Source: Natrinema soli (lineage in GTDB: Archaea > Halobacteriota > Halobacteria > Halobacteriales > Natrialbaceae). From it: a stretch of DNA of 42,701 bases. The notes below the pieces were generated by a model. It saw only the letters and a list, made by a program, of their open reading frames with translations. It was not told where the DNA came from and made no database searches. The stretch spans positions 1 to 42,701 of the forward strand of contig NZ_JAQIVI010000098.1 of assembly GCF_028618695.1 (NCBI RefSeq), read 5' to 3'. Shown here piece by piece: positions 1 to 8,771 of the stretch. Each line of letters begins with the position of its first letter. Positions within the stretch are counted from its first letter, which is position 1. Position numbers and translations under genes: made by a program.

Positions 1-202
1 CGGATTCATCCAGAAGGAGCAGATCAACTACGAGCAGGGCGGCTACTACCACGTCTACTACCCGACGGACCCGACCCAGATCGCGAACGACATGCAGCGA
101 AAGCTCAATGACTGGTACGCGAAGATGGGGCAGCTCATCCAAGAGTTCGAGAACAAGTACGAACACGCAGAGGCCGACATTGAGATGCCCGCACAGAGCT
201 AA
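1..202 (+). CDS. C-terminal end of a winged-helix transcriptional regulator (partial)
   Basis: An open frame enters from the left edge and ends at a TAA at 200-202, leaving 66 residues. It begins with a short Gly-Tyr-Tyr beta-wing-like stretch (EQGGYYHVYYP). An amphipathic helical tail rich in Gln, Lys and Glu follows (DMQRKLNDWYAKMGQLIQEF). This wing-then-dimerisation-helix order is typical of haloarchaeal TrmB/MarR-like winged-helix regulators, and I recognise the tail style from them. The DNA-recognition helix lies outside the window, so ligand and targets cannot be read. It converges on the multicopper oxidase, with a 105-bp gap between the two stop codons. Confidence 0.6.
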   Translation, partial: GFIQKEQINYEQGGYYHVYYPTDPTQIANDMQRKLNDWYAKMGQLIQEFENKYEHAEADIEMPAQS

Positions 203-307
203 TCGTCTTCCGGCCGCTACTCTCTTCGCTCTCGTCCGTACTCTCACTCTCCTCGAACCGCTTTTGGATCGTTTCGCTGACGGGAGTCTCCCGACGAGCC
301 CACCGCT

Positions 308-2158
308 TCAGCGCTGGGTAGTAGAATCGTCGACGTCATCGCTATCGGTGCCCCTACCATCGTTCGGCAAGACGGTGAACGGCCGCATCATGTCATGGTC
401 CTCGTGTTCGAGCATGTGACAGTGCCACATGTACGTGCCCGTCTGATCGTTGAATAGTCCGTCGTGCCCCCCGAAGTGGACGATTACGTGGACTATTTCA
501 CCGGGATCGACGGTGATCACGTCATTCCACCCTCGTTCGTACGGCTTGGGTGCTTCGAGCGCCTCGAGGTCGAGCTCGTCCTCGTCTGGATCGTAGTCTC
601 CGATCGACTGTCGTCCTACCATCTGGAAGTGCACGAGGTGGAGGTGCATCGGATGGGACATCCCACTTCGGTTGGCGAAACTCCAAATCTCGGTGTCACC
701 GAGCGCAGGTTCCTCGGTCACGGGGGCGTCGATCTTGAGACCGTCCGGCTCTTCAGCAGTTCCGAGCAAGTAGAGCTGTCGGCTGTAGTCGTCGGTCGCG
801 CCGCCGTTGAGCGTGAGGTATCGCTCGTTGTCGACCGAATCGATGGGAATGTCCGGAACACGAGTGAGTTCGTCGGGGAGCTCAGTAGCATCCTGTGAAT
901 CTCCGGCCTCGTTCACGTCCACGAGCATGATCTCGGGGAGCGGAACGATGTCGTCGTCCCCCAAACCCGTCTTGCCACGATACTGAGCGGGCGCGTCGTT
1001 GTGGAGCAGCAGCGTCTCGCCGGCGGATTCGGAGAAGTCGACGACGACGTCGGCGCGCTGGCCTGCGCCGACCTCGAGGCGATCGCCGATCTCGACCGGC
1101 GTCGAGAGGAGGCCGCCGTCGTTTCCGATCTGGACGAACGACGGTCCGTCTCCACCAGTCTCGCCCGACGATTCGTCGTACCGGCGGAATTTGAGGGAAT
1201 AATATCGACTGTTCGACCCGTTGAGGAGCCGGAACCGATACGATCTGGGTTCGACGGAGAGCCGAGGCCAGGCCTTCCCATTGACGACCGCCGTGTCGCC
1301 GTAGAACTGAGGAACGATACTCGGATCGGGGTGTGACTCGTCGCTGCCGCCTTTCTCGTCCGAGATGGCCGTCGGATAGAACAACGATCCATCCTCCTCG
1401 AAACTCCGATCCTGGAGGACGAGCGGGATTTCGTACTCGCCCTCGGGCAGACCGAGGCTCCGTTCGTGATCGTTCCGCAGGAGATAGAACCCCGCGAGCC
1501 CGGCGTAGACGTTTAATCGCGTAATGCCGAGCGAGTGGTCGTGATACCACAGCGTCGCCGGCGGCTGGTCGTTTACGTAGTAGTAGTCTTTCTTCTCGAA
1601 CTCGGGGCCTGTCTCCTGAAAGTCTCGAGTGAACCACGCCTGTGCGTGACCGTCGCTCTCGGACTCGACATTTCCACCGTGAAGATGCGTTACGGTCCGT
1701 ACGCCCGGCGTATCGTACGGAATGAGGTCGCTGTGAATCGTCGTGTCTTCGGGCAGGAGATGCTCGTCCGGGAGGTCGTTCGTCCAGCGGACGTAGATCG
1801 GTTCGCCCTGCTCGGCTTCGATCGTCGGGCCCGGGAACTGCCCGTCGTAGCCCCAGACGGTCGTCGCCGGGAGATCGCGGTGTAGCTTCTGTTCGACCTC
1901 GCCCATTGTTATCTCGTAGCGAGGGCGTCCATCCTTCGTTCCGGACGGTTCTGCGACGCCCGGTCGGGGGACCTCGTCGACCCACTTCTCGAGGTCCGGC
2001 GACGAGTGGTCCGTTATCGTCGTCGCGTTCCCCGCTCGGGATGGATTCGTATTCCCCGTCGAACAGCCTGCGAGAACCGAGATACCCGTGGCCCCGGCTG
2101 CGATGCAGAGTTCGCGGCGCGAGACACTCGGTCTGGACGGCCCAGTGTGATTTCCCAT
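308..2158 (-). CDS. Tat-exported multicopper oxidase (laccase/CotA-like)
   Basis: This 616-residue protein is a cupredoxin-type multicopper oxidase, expected to oxidise phenolics or metal ions at the cell surface while reducing O2 to water. The N-terminus carries a twin-arginine signal (SRRELC), a hydrophobic segment and a lipobox-like LAGC, so it is probably exported folded and lipid-anchored. All four copper-ligand blocks are visible: HLHGG near residue 160, WYHDHS near 205, HPMHLHLVHF near 500 and MWHCHMLEHEDHDMM near 580. The last supplies the type 1 Cys, its His and an axial Met. Length fits three-domain CotA/bilirubin-oxidase-like enzymes. It starts divergently from the carbamoyltransferase, with 271 bp between start codons. 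A TATA-like stretch lies about 25-30 bp upstream of its ATG on its own strand. The true substrate is unknown. Confidence 0.93.
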   Translation of the reverse strand: MGNHTGPSRPSVSRRELCIAAGATGISVLAGCSTGNTNPSRAGNATTITDHSSPDLEKWVDEVPRPGVAEPSGTKDGRPRYEITMGEVEQKLHRDLPATTVWGYDGQFPGPTIEAEQGEPIYVRWTNDLPDEHLLPEDTTIHSDLIPYDTPGVRTVTHLHGGNVESESDGHAQAWFTRDFQETGPEFEKKDYYYVNDQPPATLWYHDHSLGITRLNVYAGLAGFYLLRNDHERSLGLPEGEYEIPLVLQDRSFEEDGSLFYPTAISDEKGGSDESHPDPSIVPQFYGDTAVVNGKAWPRLSVEPRSYRFRLLNGSNSRYYSLKFRRYDESSGETGGDGPSFVQIGNDGGLLSTPVEIGDRLEVGAGQRADVVVDFSESAGETLLLHNDAPAQYRGKTGLGDDDIVPLPEIMLVDVNEAGDSQDATELPDELTRVPDIPIDSVDNERYLTLNGGATDDYSRQLYLLGTAEEPDGLKIDAPVTEEPALGDTEIWSFANRSGMSHPMHLHLVHFQMVGRQSIGDYDPDEDELDLEALEAPKPYERGWNDVITVDPGEIVHVIVHFGGHDGLFNDQTGTYMWHCHMLEHEDHDMMRPFTVLPNDGRGTDSDDVDDSTTQR

Positions 2159-2348
2159 AGCTGTGCCTATGAATGCTCCGTATATGCAGGGCCAGTCGAT
2201 TCCGATGCAGTAGGAATCGGAAGAAGAGACATCGTTGAGAGCCTCGCAGGCATCGCGCTGGGCGGAGTATCGAGCAGAATGCTCGATCGCGTCGAGATCC
2301 GTGAGAGTGGACCAGTACCAGGGCGACGACGAATACGACTACGTCGTC

Positions 2349-2375
2349 GACGATTTGCTGGGTCAGCAAATCGTC
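2349..2375. repeat. Perfect 12-bp inverted repeat with 3-nt loop upstream of the carbamoyltransferase
   Basis: The left arm GACGATTTGCTG (2349-2360) and right arm CAGCAAATCGTC (2364-2375) are exact reverse complements separated by GGT. The hairpin lies 54 bp before the carbamoyltransferase ATG and 190 bp upstream of the divergent multicopper oxidase start. It could be a strong regulator operator or an RNA hairpin in a 5' leader. No run of T follows, so it is not an obvious terminator. Confidence 0.75.
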
Positions 2376-2429
2376 AGCGTCGTTTTGCCGTCTCCAGGGT
2401 TGGATTACAGTACGCAACTTTCACGAGCC

Positions 2430-4214
2430 ATGACTGACTACCAACTCGCGTTCAAACCGGCGACCGGGCTTTACGGCCAGCACGACCCGAGCGCCGTTCT
2501 CTTCGATGACGGGACGCCCGTCTTCGGCGTCGAGGAAGAGCGATACACGCGGGACAAACACGCGACGGATACGTTTCCCAAACACGCGATTCGGGCGTGT
2601 CTCGACCATCGAAACCTGTCCCTTCCGGACCTGAATCGGATCCTCCTCCCGTACGAGCCGCAGCTCCGGGGCGAGATCGCTTCACACTACGTTTCCGACG
2701 CGATCCGAGCTCCCGGAATCGGACGAAAACTCTCCGCACTCGAACAGACGCTCGTCACGCAGGTTCGGGGCCGGTTCGTTCCGACCCGACAGATCGAGAA
2801 CCGCCTCGAGTCGATCGGTTCGCCGGTGCCGCCGATCGAGACGATTTCGCATCACTGCTGTCACGCCGCGAGCGCGTTCCACCCGTCGGGGTTCGACGAG
2901 GGGGTCGTCCTCACGATCGACGCGAAAGGCGAGTACGACTCGACGGTCGTCTGGCGTGGCGACGAGGACGGCCTGACGCGCGCGTATACCTACGAACACC
3001 CGAACAGTCTCGGGCTCTTCTTCGCGGTCATCACGGAGTACCTCGGCTACCGGATGTTCAACGGCGAGGGGAAAGTGATGGGGCTGGCACCCTATGGCGA
3101 GGACAATCCAGAGATCGAAGGCGTCCTACGCGGGCTGATCGACACGGGCGCCGATTACGACGTCACCGAACTGACGAAGCGCTGGGGAACCGGCCACGGC
3201 ATCGAAACCCTCGAGGACGCGTTTGGCCGTCCTCGAAACGAAACGCCCGGCGAGTTCGACCAGTGGGAGAAAGACCTCGCGTACACTGCTCAGAAACTGC
3301 TCGAGGAGACAGTCGTTGACATCGCGGAGACAGCCGTCGATCAGTTGGGCACGGCGAACGTCGCACTCGCCGGCGGTGTCGCGCTGAACTGCAAGCTGAA
3401 CAAGCGCGTTCGTGAGTCACCACACGTCGACGACGTCTTCGTCCAGCCGGTCGCCAACGATGCGGGGCTCGCGCTCGGTGCGGGATGGACGGGACAGCCG
3501 CCGTCGGCCGTCGACCGCCAGACCGATGTCTACCTCGGTCCCCAATACGAAACCGAGGAGATCCGTTCGACCCTCGAGACGAACAAACTCGAGTACGGGG
3601 AACCGGACGACCTCGAGCGGTACGTCGCCGAACGGCTTGCCGACGGCGACCTCGTCGGCTGGTTCCAAGGCCGGATGGAGATGGGGCCGCGGGCGCTCGG
3701 TGCCAGGAGCATCCTCGCCGATCCGCGCACCGCCGAGTCCCGCGATCGAGTGAATCGGTTCGTCAAACATCGCGAGGAGTGGCGCCCGTTCGCTCCCTCG
3801 ATGCTCGAGTCGGCCGCCGAGGAGTACCTCATCGACGGCAGTTCAGCACCATTCATGATCGATGCCTACGACATCCGGCCCGAGAGAACCGACGAGCTCG
3901 AGGCTGTCTTGCATCCGGCCGACGACTCGACGCGTCCCCAGACCATTCGCGAAGACCAGCACCCGCGCTATCACCGGCTCATCTCCGAGTTCGCCGACAT
4001 CACCGGCGTGTCGGTCGTCCTCAACACCTCGTTCAACGATCACGCTGAACCAATCGTCCGGACGCCGACGCAGGCGATCAAGGACTTCTACGGAATGGGA
4101 CTCGACGTGCTCGTCCTCGAGGACCTCGTGCTCGAAAAGGGAGCGACGAAGACCAATTGCGATTCGAAATTGGCGTTCGAAGAGCGCGACGTAGCGGCTG
4201 CGGGTCCGCAATAA
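2430..4214 (+). CDS. Carbamoyltransferase, NodU/CmcH family
   Basis: This 594-residue protein belongs to the NodU/CmcH/TobZ carbamoyltransferases, which use carbamoyl phosphate and ATP to carbamoylate a sugar or other hydroxyl. The Kae1/ASKHA-like N-terminal part shows the GVEEERYTR motif near residue 35, the His cluster SHHCCHAASAFHPSG near 145 and ALAGGVALNCKLN near 315. The C-terminal YrdC-like part contains MEMGPRALGARSILADPR near 415, then HREEWRPFAPS and VVLNTSFNDHAEPIV. ATG 2430 is chosen because family similarity starts there (TDYQLAFKPATGLYGQHDPS). The open frame extends upstream to 2235 but looks non-coding there. The gene stands alone, with no sugar or antibiotic pathway genes beside it, so the acceptor cannot be guessed. 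It converges on a broken thioredoxin gene. Confidence 0.9.
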   Translation: MTDYQLAFKPATGLYGQHDPSAVLFDDGTPVFGVEEERYTRDKHATDTFPKHAIRACLDHRNLSLPDLNRILLPYEPQLRGEIASHYVSDAIRAPGIGRKLSALEQTLVTQVRGRFVPTRQIENRLESIGSPVPPIETISHHCCHAASAFHPSGFDEGVVLTIDAKGEYDSTVVWRGDEDGLTRAYTYEHPNSLGLFFAVITEYLGYRMFNGEGKVMGLAPYGEDNPEIEGVLRGLIDTGADYDVTELTKRWGTGHGIETLEDAFGRPRNETPGEFDQWEKDLAYTAQKLLEETVVDIAETAVDQLGTANVALAGGVALNCKLNKRVRESPHVDDVFVQPVANDAGLALGAGWTGQPPSAVDRQTDVYLGPQYETEEIRSTLETNKLEYGEPDDLERYVAERLADGDLVGWFQGRMEMGPRALGARSILADPRTAESRDRVNRFVKHREEWRPFAPSMLESAAEEYLIDGSSAPFMIDAYDIRPERTDELEAVLHPADDSTRPQTIREDQHPRYHRLISEFADITGVSVVLNTSFNDHAEPIVRTPTQAIKDFYGMGLDVLVLEDLVLEKGATKTNCDSKLAFEERDVAAAGPQ

Positions 4215-4253
4215 CACCGGAATCCACTACGTTCGGATCGCGAGACGACGAAC

Positions 4254-4629
4254 TTACCGCGACACGTGGTCTCGAGCGCATCTACGAGCGTTTCGGCGGG
4301 CTGAAACCCGTCGTCGAAGCGGGCGACTTCCATGCCGTCTTTCAGGACGACGAGCGTCGGGACGCTCTGGACGCCGAACTCGGCGGCGAGATCCGGGACG
4401 AGACCGGCGTTCACCGTCGCCACGACGCCGGTACGCTGCGCGCGACTCCAGTGAGCACCGGCTCCATCGACGCGCAGATTCCACAGCCGGACGTGACGAA
4501 CTCGAGCAAGACGAGGTCGTATGCCGCGAGCAGGTCGTCGTAGTCGGCACTGTCGTGTGACTGAACGGGTTTGTGGGTCGCGCGGCCGTCGACGGTCAGC
4601 TTCGTGGGTGTGGGTTCGGTTATCAACAT
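4254..4629 (-). pseudogene. Thioredoxin-family protein, frameshifted
   Basis: Two frames together make one thioredoxin fold of about 125 residues. The first frame runs from ATG 4629 and contains the active site TSGCGICASMEPVL, a CxxC redox pair. It then reads into a stop soon after GVARS. A second frame, displaced by one base, continues exactly where the fold should, with GVVATVNAGLVPD, then GVQSVPTLVVLKDG containing the cis-Pro loop, then FDDGFQPAETLVDALE. The lesion is a missing base in the GC-repeat near 4436-4444. The second frame also lacks a stop at the expected C-terminus, so a second lesion near 4254 is possible. The gene is either a recent pseudogene or a sequencing error. CGIC and SVPTLV are of the type seen in haloarchaeal small thioredoxins. 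Confidence 0.85.
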
Positions 4630-4950
4630 TGCTATGGTCCGAATGCACATCCGTGTTCTGCATAACTCTCACAATACTAGTGTGCAATCGGTCGATCGAT
4701 CCACGGATGAAGATGATGACGATAGTAGAGGAAGAGAGGGAGTCATAGAACGATTCTCACGAGCTACTGACGACTTTCAAGTGCTCGAGATGTTTGAGAG
4801 GAGCACTGCTCAATTTGAGTTTTCAGCCAAACTAAAGCTACTTCCACCACATTTGCAGAAACCTCGCCCCATCGCCTGTATTCCCCCATCCAACAGATTG
4901 ATCCCTGGTTGTATTAAGCCGCACCTATCACACACCAATATTACCCTTTC

Positions 4951-4979
4951 TGCTCTCTCTGACATCGTATGAGAGAGCA
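4951..4979. repeat. Perfect 9-bp inverted repeat, 11-nt loop
   Basis: TGCTCTCTC (4951-4959) and GAGAGAGCA (4971-4979) are exact reverse complements around an 11-nt loop. The hairpin sits in the AT-rich gap, about 255 bp beyond the 3' end of the Usp gene. It could be a terminator stem, an insertion-element end or an operator. No transposase is near. Confidence 0.6.
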
Positions 4980-5116
4980 TCACCACTGCCTACGGTAATA
5001 GTCTTACCCAACAGTCATATTCAGTTAGACAGTTACAATTCTAACATTACTGCGATTATATTCGTTCAAGTGATCTACGAATAGAGGGTAGTAGCCACGA
5101 TAATTATCTCTCCCCC

Positions 5117-5147
5117 AACTGAATGGCAACCTTAACTGAACGGCAAC
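5117..5147. repeat. Two 14-bp direct repeats, 17-bp period
   Basis: AACTGAATGGCAAC at 5117-5130 is repeated with one mismatch (AACTGAACGGCAAC) at 5134-5147, separated by CTT. Only two copies are seen. Function is unknown. It may be a regulator binding pair or a short tandem duplication. Confidence 0.5.
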
Positions 5148-5235
5148 TACGTATGCGAACGTGACACCGATACTTCTACAAGAGATGTTGATGGTGCTGT
5201 GTGAATAAAACAGTATGTTCTGCCGAAACAGGTTT

Positions 5236-5685
5236 TCATCGTACGACGGTCACTGTTATGTTGGCTCGTTTTGTCACAGTTTCGGCAATTGAGCCCAGCA
5301 GTACGTGTGAAAACCGATCATCACTCGCTGCACCGAGTACGATTTGATCAATGGCATGCTCGGCGGCGTAGTGGAGGATCTGCTTCGCCGGGTTGCCTAG
5401 TTTGACGACACTCTCATACTCACCATCGAAATTGTCGGCGCGATCGCGAAGTACCTCGTGGAGTTCTTTGGCGTTGTTCCATTCCTTCTCGTACCACTCT
5501 TGAGAGTACGCGGGAAGGCCAGCTTTCCCAAGCGGCGATTGTAACCCTGGTGTGAGCGGATCAACATCAAACGGATCAACGACTGTAATGACAGTGATAT
5601 CGACATCAGTGAGGTCGAACGCATGCTCAAGGGCATGCAGCGACTCCTCTGAACCGTCGACTGCGACGAGAACGTGTTCTCCCAT
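5236..5685 (-). CDS. Universal stress protein (UspA), PiT-linked
   Basis: This single-domain Usp of 149 residues starts at ATG 5685 with GEHVLVAVDGSEES, the first beta strand and ATP-binding Asp of the fold. An upstream in-frame ATG at 5730 adds an atypical leader and was not used. The usual nucleotide loop G-x2-G-x9-G is altered: here it reads LGAASDD followed later by VLLGSIAETV, so the second loop Gly is missing and ATP binding is doubtful. It lies 45 bp downstream of the PiT permease on the same strand, probably co-transcribed. This suggests a regulatory or stress role tied to phosphate uptake, as is common for Usp genes next to transporters. Codons are more AT-rich than in most Usp genes of the window. 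Confidence 0.9.
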   Translation of the reverse strand: MGEHVLVAVDGSEESLHALEHAFDLTDVDITVITVVDPFDVDPLTPGLQSPLGKAGLPAYSQEWYEKEWNNAKELHEVLRDRADNFDGEYESVVKLGNPAKQILHYAAEHAIDQIVLGAASDDRFSHVLLGSIAETVTKRANITVTVVR

Positions 5686-5730
5686 GTCTTCGACTACAAT
5701 CGCCCACGTAATAGCTGTGGTCGGGACCAA

Positions 5731-7020
5731 CTACACTGATTCGAGTATAATCGAGAACAGGAGGTATGCGCCGATCGTCGATAGAGTGGGAGTCAATACC
5801 CAGAGGAACACGATTCGGCTGGTCGCCGCCGGGTCAAACAGGCTCTCGGCTGCGAGTTCGTCGATCTCCTCCTCGCCAATTGGGGGTACATTTATCTCTT
5901 CCGTGTCTCTAGCAGCTTCGACCTGCTGTTCGCTCTCGTCGCTAGCAAGTGTGCCCACGGTCGGCCCAGCCGGGATGCCGGTCTCCGAGGGATCGGTCAT
6001 GAGTGCACCTGTCGTGAGGTCCGGGCCCGCCTCGTCGTTGATTTGGGCAACTTCCGGGTCTAATGCAGCGCTCGCAGCCTCAGCGACGGTTACCGCGCGA
6101 CTGGCACGGCCCCATCCGAGGCCGATAATACAGCAGGTCGTACTGACTGCCAAACTTGCAGGGATACCGAGTTGCGAGAGGACCGTGATGGTCGTTGCGC
6201 CAATTGTGGAGACGATCAGCGCCGCCAAGATCGGCAAGTCAGTGATACCGTCGCCGACCGTCGCTAGCGTTCGCCGAGCGATTGTGAATCCTCCAAGACC
6301 AATTGCACCAATCGCGAGCAAAATTCCTTGTTCAACCGAAATTGAGCGGGTTCCAACGAGTGGCGCAACTGCATTGGCAGCATTTGAAGCACCCGCGCTG
6401 AAGCCCATATAACATGCGATCACCAGCACGAGTGCCGACCCGACAATATCCCGCCGCGAAGCACGCTCGTTGAACGACGGACGTGGAACTGCACCTGAAC
6501 GATCGATCTGCAACAGTGGGTTCTGTAACCGGGTGAACGCGAATCTGGCATCGAGATGGGGATAGAGGTATCGACCGATCACCATCCCAACCAAAAAAGC
6601 GGTGAGCGGTGCGATGATCCACGCTGAGACGATCCGGAACATCACCGGTTCTCTGAGCGTCCCCGTTGCAAGGCCGAGCCCCGCAATGGCACCAACAGCA
6701 GTCATCGACGTTGACGCCGGCACTCCATAGAGGTTCGAGATCAACAGTGCTGCTCCCGCAAAAAAGAGTACACCGACGCTTGCTGCTGGGGTGAACTGGC
6801 TCGACGGAACGATCTCACTGCTCATAGTAGTGATGACATTCCGACCGATGGTCCATCCGCCACCCAATGCGAATACAGTGAATAGCGCCGCTGCTGTGGC
6901 TTTCCCGAGAATTCGACTTCCGACGGCAGGTCCGAATGCGACACCCGTGGATGAGCCGCCGATATTGTATCCGACGAAAGCGGCGACCAGTAGCCCAATG
7001 AGAAGTAACGCGGATACCAT
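5731..7020 (-). CDS. Inorganic phosphate transporter, PiT family
   Basis: This 429-residue multi-pass membrane protein is of the PiT type, a low-affinity cation-coupled phosphate permease. The duplicated signature is visible: GYNIGGSSTGVAFGPAVGS at residues 17-35 and GFSAGASNAANAVAPLVGTRS around 255. Each is followed by long hydrophobic helices. Between residues 150 and 235 there is a hydrophilic loop. A long acidic, probably cytoplasmic, segment occurs at about 335-400 before two final helices. The gene is followed by a Usp gene after 45 bp. Composition is less GC-rich than the surrounding genes, consistent with transfer from another haloarchaeal lineage, which is an inference. Confidence 0.9.
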   Translation of the reverse strand: MVSALLLIGLLVAAFVGYNIGGSSTGVAFGPAVGSRILGKATAAALFTVFALGGGWTIGRNVITTMSSEIVPSSQFTPAASVGVLFFAGAALLISNLYGVPASTSMTAVGAIAGLGLATGTLREPVMFRIVSAWIIAPLTAFLVGMVIGRYLYPHLDARFAFTRLQNPLLQIDRSGAVPRPSFNERASRRDIVGSALVLVIACYMGFSAGASNAANAVAPLVGTRSISVEQGILLAIGAIGLGGFTIARRTLATVGDGITDLPILAALIVSTIGATTITVLSQLGIPASLAVSTTCCIIGLGWGRASRAVTVAEAASAALDPEVAQINDEAGPDLTTGALMTDPSETGIPAGPTVGTLASDESEQQVEAARDTEEINVPPIGEEEIDELAAESLFDPAATSRIVFLWVLTPTLSTIGAYLLFSIILESV

Positions 7021-7249
7021 ATCCTACCCGTACCATAATCTACTTCTTTGTAATTAGGGTTGCAGAGTTCTGTTCCAATCTACTGACCAACATGTTATGA
7101 CCAGAACTGAGGAGGTGAATTCTACTTCGTATTAGCACAAGGCTGGGCAGGCAGTGGAATGATCTATCGCGGTTCCGAAAATTGTAGTCCTGTACTTACC
7201 GCGATTTTCACAGACAATTCTGAGAGATGAAATCGTGCTACTATTACGG

Positions 7250-7570
7250 CTAATAGACGACCAGCGCTAGGTAGAGTTGTCCGATCCCTGCAATGGTCAT
7301 CACGCTCCCAGCGACCCGCTTCAGGAACCCCGAGTAGGCCGCGAACCGACCTGCACTCGCGACCAGTCCCATTCCGGTCGCGACCGTCACCGCGATCATT
7401 AAGGCGACTACGCTACCGACGTAGGTCATCAGGACGAGCGCCGCCGCTTCGGTCGGCAGCGATAGCGAGCGGGCGACAACCGCGAGGAAGATGGGCGTGA
7501 CGCAACCGGCCCCATCGAGCGCTTCGATGAGGCGATCGAACGAATCAAGGACACGTGAGATCAGTCGCAA
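7250..7570 (-). pseudogene. C-terminal fragment of a CcdA/DsbD-like thiol-transport membrane protein
   Basis: The 106 residues cover three predicted membrane helices. A Gly-Ala-Gly-Cys-Val-Thr-Pro motif near residue 20 matches the second half-site (Cys-x-x-Pro) of CcdA, the cytochrome c biogenesis protein that carries electrons across the membrane to extracellular thiols. The ending (FLKRVAGSVMTIAGIGQLYLA) is also CcdA-like. The family normally has six helices and a first Cys in the N-terminal half, which is absent here. The sequence upstream of 7570 on this strand shows no such helix. I therefore call it a truncated remnant. Its proximity to copper and redox genes fits, but a functional short form cannot be excluded. 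Confidence 0.6.
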
Positions 7571-7731
7571 TCAAGACCGGACCGAGGGATTCGCCACGCT
7601 CTCCTTCAAAGCGCCCTTGTTCAGCGACGGCACGCCACGAGCTCGCCGCGGTTCGGATCGCGATCCAGGTCCGGTGACTTGCAGCGACATGCACGATGTT
7701 GACTACTACGGGTAGCACAGTTTAAATTGCA

Positions 7732-8076
7732 ATGTCATTACAAGACCTCCCACATGCGGACGAGGAAATGCACGAGTGTATCGACAACTGTCTCGAGGCC
7801 GCACAAGCCTGTGAGTGGTGCGCGGATGCCTGCGCTGACCACGGAGAGGAGATGGCCGAGTGTATTCGGCTCTGTCGCGACGTAGCGGATCTGACGACGC
7901 TGCACGCGCGACTGATGGCTCGCAACTCGGACTACCACGGCGAGCTGGCGTCGGTCTGTGCGGACGCCTGCGAGGCGTGCGCCGAGGAGTGTAAGCAGTT
8001 CGATCACGAGCACTGCCAGGTGTGTGCGGATGTCTTGCCGGAGTGCGCAGAGTCGTGCCGCAACATGGCCAGCTAG
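7732..8076 (+). CDS. Four-helix-bundle Cys-rich copper-binding protein (Csp/DUF326-like)
   Basis: This 114-residue acidic protein has many Cys residues in CxxxC and CxxC-type spacing: ECIDNCLEA, CEWCADAC, ECIRLCRDV, CADACEACAEEC, HCQVCADVLPECAESC. The pattern is that of the DUF326/Csp family, in which Cys residues line the inside of a four-helix bundle and store many Cu(I) ions. No signal peptide is seen, so a cytosolic Csp3-like role as copper sink is likely. It is followed by a DUF2243 membrane protein and the remains of a multicopper oxidase, which strengthens the copper reading. The promoter region has a TTTAAATT stretch just before the start, too close for a standard TATA box of a leaderless gene. 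Confidence 0.88.
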   Translation: MSLQDLPHADEEMHECIDNCLEAAQACEWCADACADHGEEMAECIRLCRDVADLTTLHARLMARNSDYHGELASVCADACEACAEECKQFDHEHCQVCADVLPECAESCRNMAS

Positions 8077-8187
8077 GGCGAACCGACCCAGCGGTTCCGG
8101 TTTCAGGATGGTCGCATTTCGTGTGGTCCGGATTATGCTTGCAGCAGACAGCAGTGTACGCTTTCCTCTCAGCCGCAAACATCCACT

Positions 8188-8730
8188 ATGGCCAGTAACG
8201 GTGACACGTGGTTCGGGTTACACGAACGAGTACAACCGCTCGTTCGAGCGGGTATCGTCCTCGGGATCGGTCTGGGCGGCTTCTTCGACGGAATTGTCCT
8301 CCATCAGCTCCTGCAGTGGCACCACATGCTGTCAGCCCGGACGGATCCGACTGTGCTAGCGGATCTACGACTGAACATCGTCGCCGACGGCCTCTTCCAC
8401 GTCGGCACCTACCTCTTTACGATCGCCGGGATCGTCCTCTTGGTTCGCGCGTGGCGACGGGCGGACGTTCCGCCGTCGAGACGAGCGCTCCTCGGATCGA
8501 CGATCCTCGGCTGGGGCGTCTTCAACCTCCTCGAGGGGCTCGTGAACCACCAGCTCCTCGGGATCCACCACGTCTGGCCGGAGGGGCCGGGAAGCGTCCT
8601 CCTCTGGGACGTTAGCTTCCTCCTGTTGGGCGTGCTTTTCATCGTCGGCGGCTACGCCGTGATCCGACTCGACGGACGGTCAGTCTCCGACGTTCGGGAT
8701 GAGCACGCAACGGACGACCGCCCGACGTGA
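8188..8730 (+). CDS. DUF2243 membrane protein
   Basis: This 180-residue protein has about four predicted helices. Characteristic histidine motifs lie on the first helices (GFFDGIVLHQLLQWHHMLS near residue 32) and on the third (LLEGLVNHQLLGIHHVWPEGPG near 115). This pattern is the DUF2243 family. Its members often sit near copper or cytochrome oxidase genes in bacteria and archaea, and their function is undetermined. The conserved His residues next to membrane helices suggest metal or haem binding, which is an inference. It follows the Csp-like gene by 111 bp on the same strand. Confidence 0.88.
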   Translation: MASNGDTWFGLHERVQPLVRAGIVLGIGLGGFFDGIVLHQLLQWHHMLSARTDPTVLADLRLNIVADGLFHVGTYLFTIAGIVLLVRAWRRADVPPSRRALLGSTILGWGVFNLLEGLVNHQLLGIHHVWPEGPGSVLLWDVSFLLLGVLFIVGGYAVIRLDGRSVSDVRDEHATDDRPT

Positions 8731-8771
8731 TCGTGATTCAGTGACTGTACTCCCGATCGCGGCGGTGCCGC

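Larger units (their letters stand above)
4630..5235. other. AT-rich intergenic region with no convincing gene
   Basis: This roughly 600-bp stretch is clearly more AT-rich than the flanking genes. None of the short open frames crossing it has recognisable protein character. It holds one strong inverted repeat (4951-4979) and one pair of imperfect direct repeats (5117-5147). It may be the edge of an acquired segment that includes the phosphate transporter gene. Confidence 0.6.

Noticed and set aside
882..2417. Long reverse-strand frame over the multicopper oxidase
   Set aside because: It is a different frame of the same strand with Arg/Ser-rich low-complexity translation. The oxidase frame explains the region.
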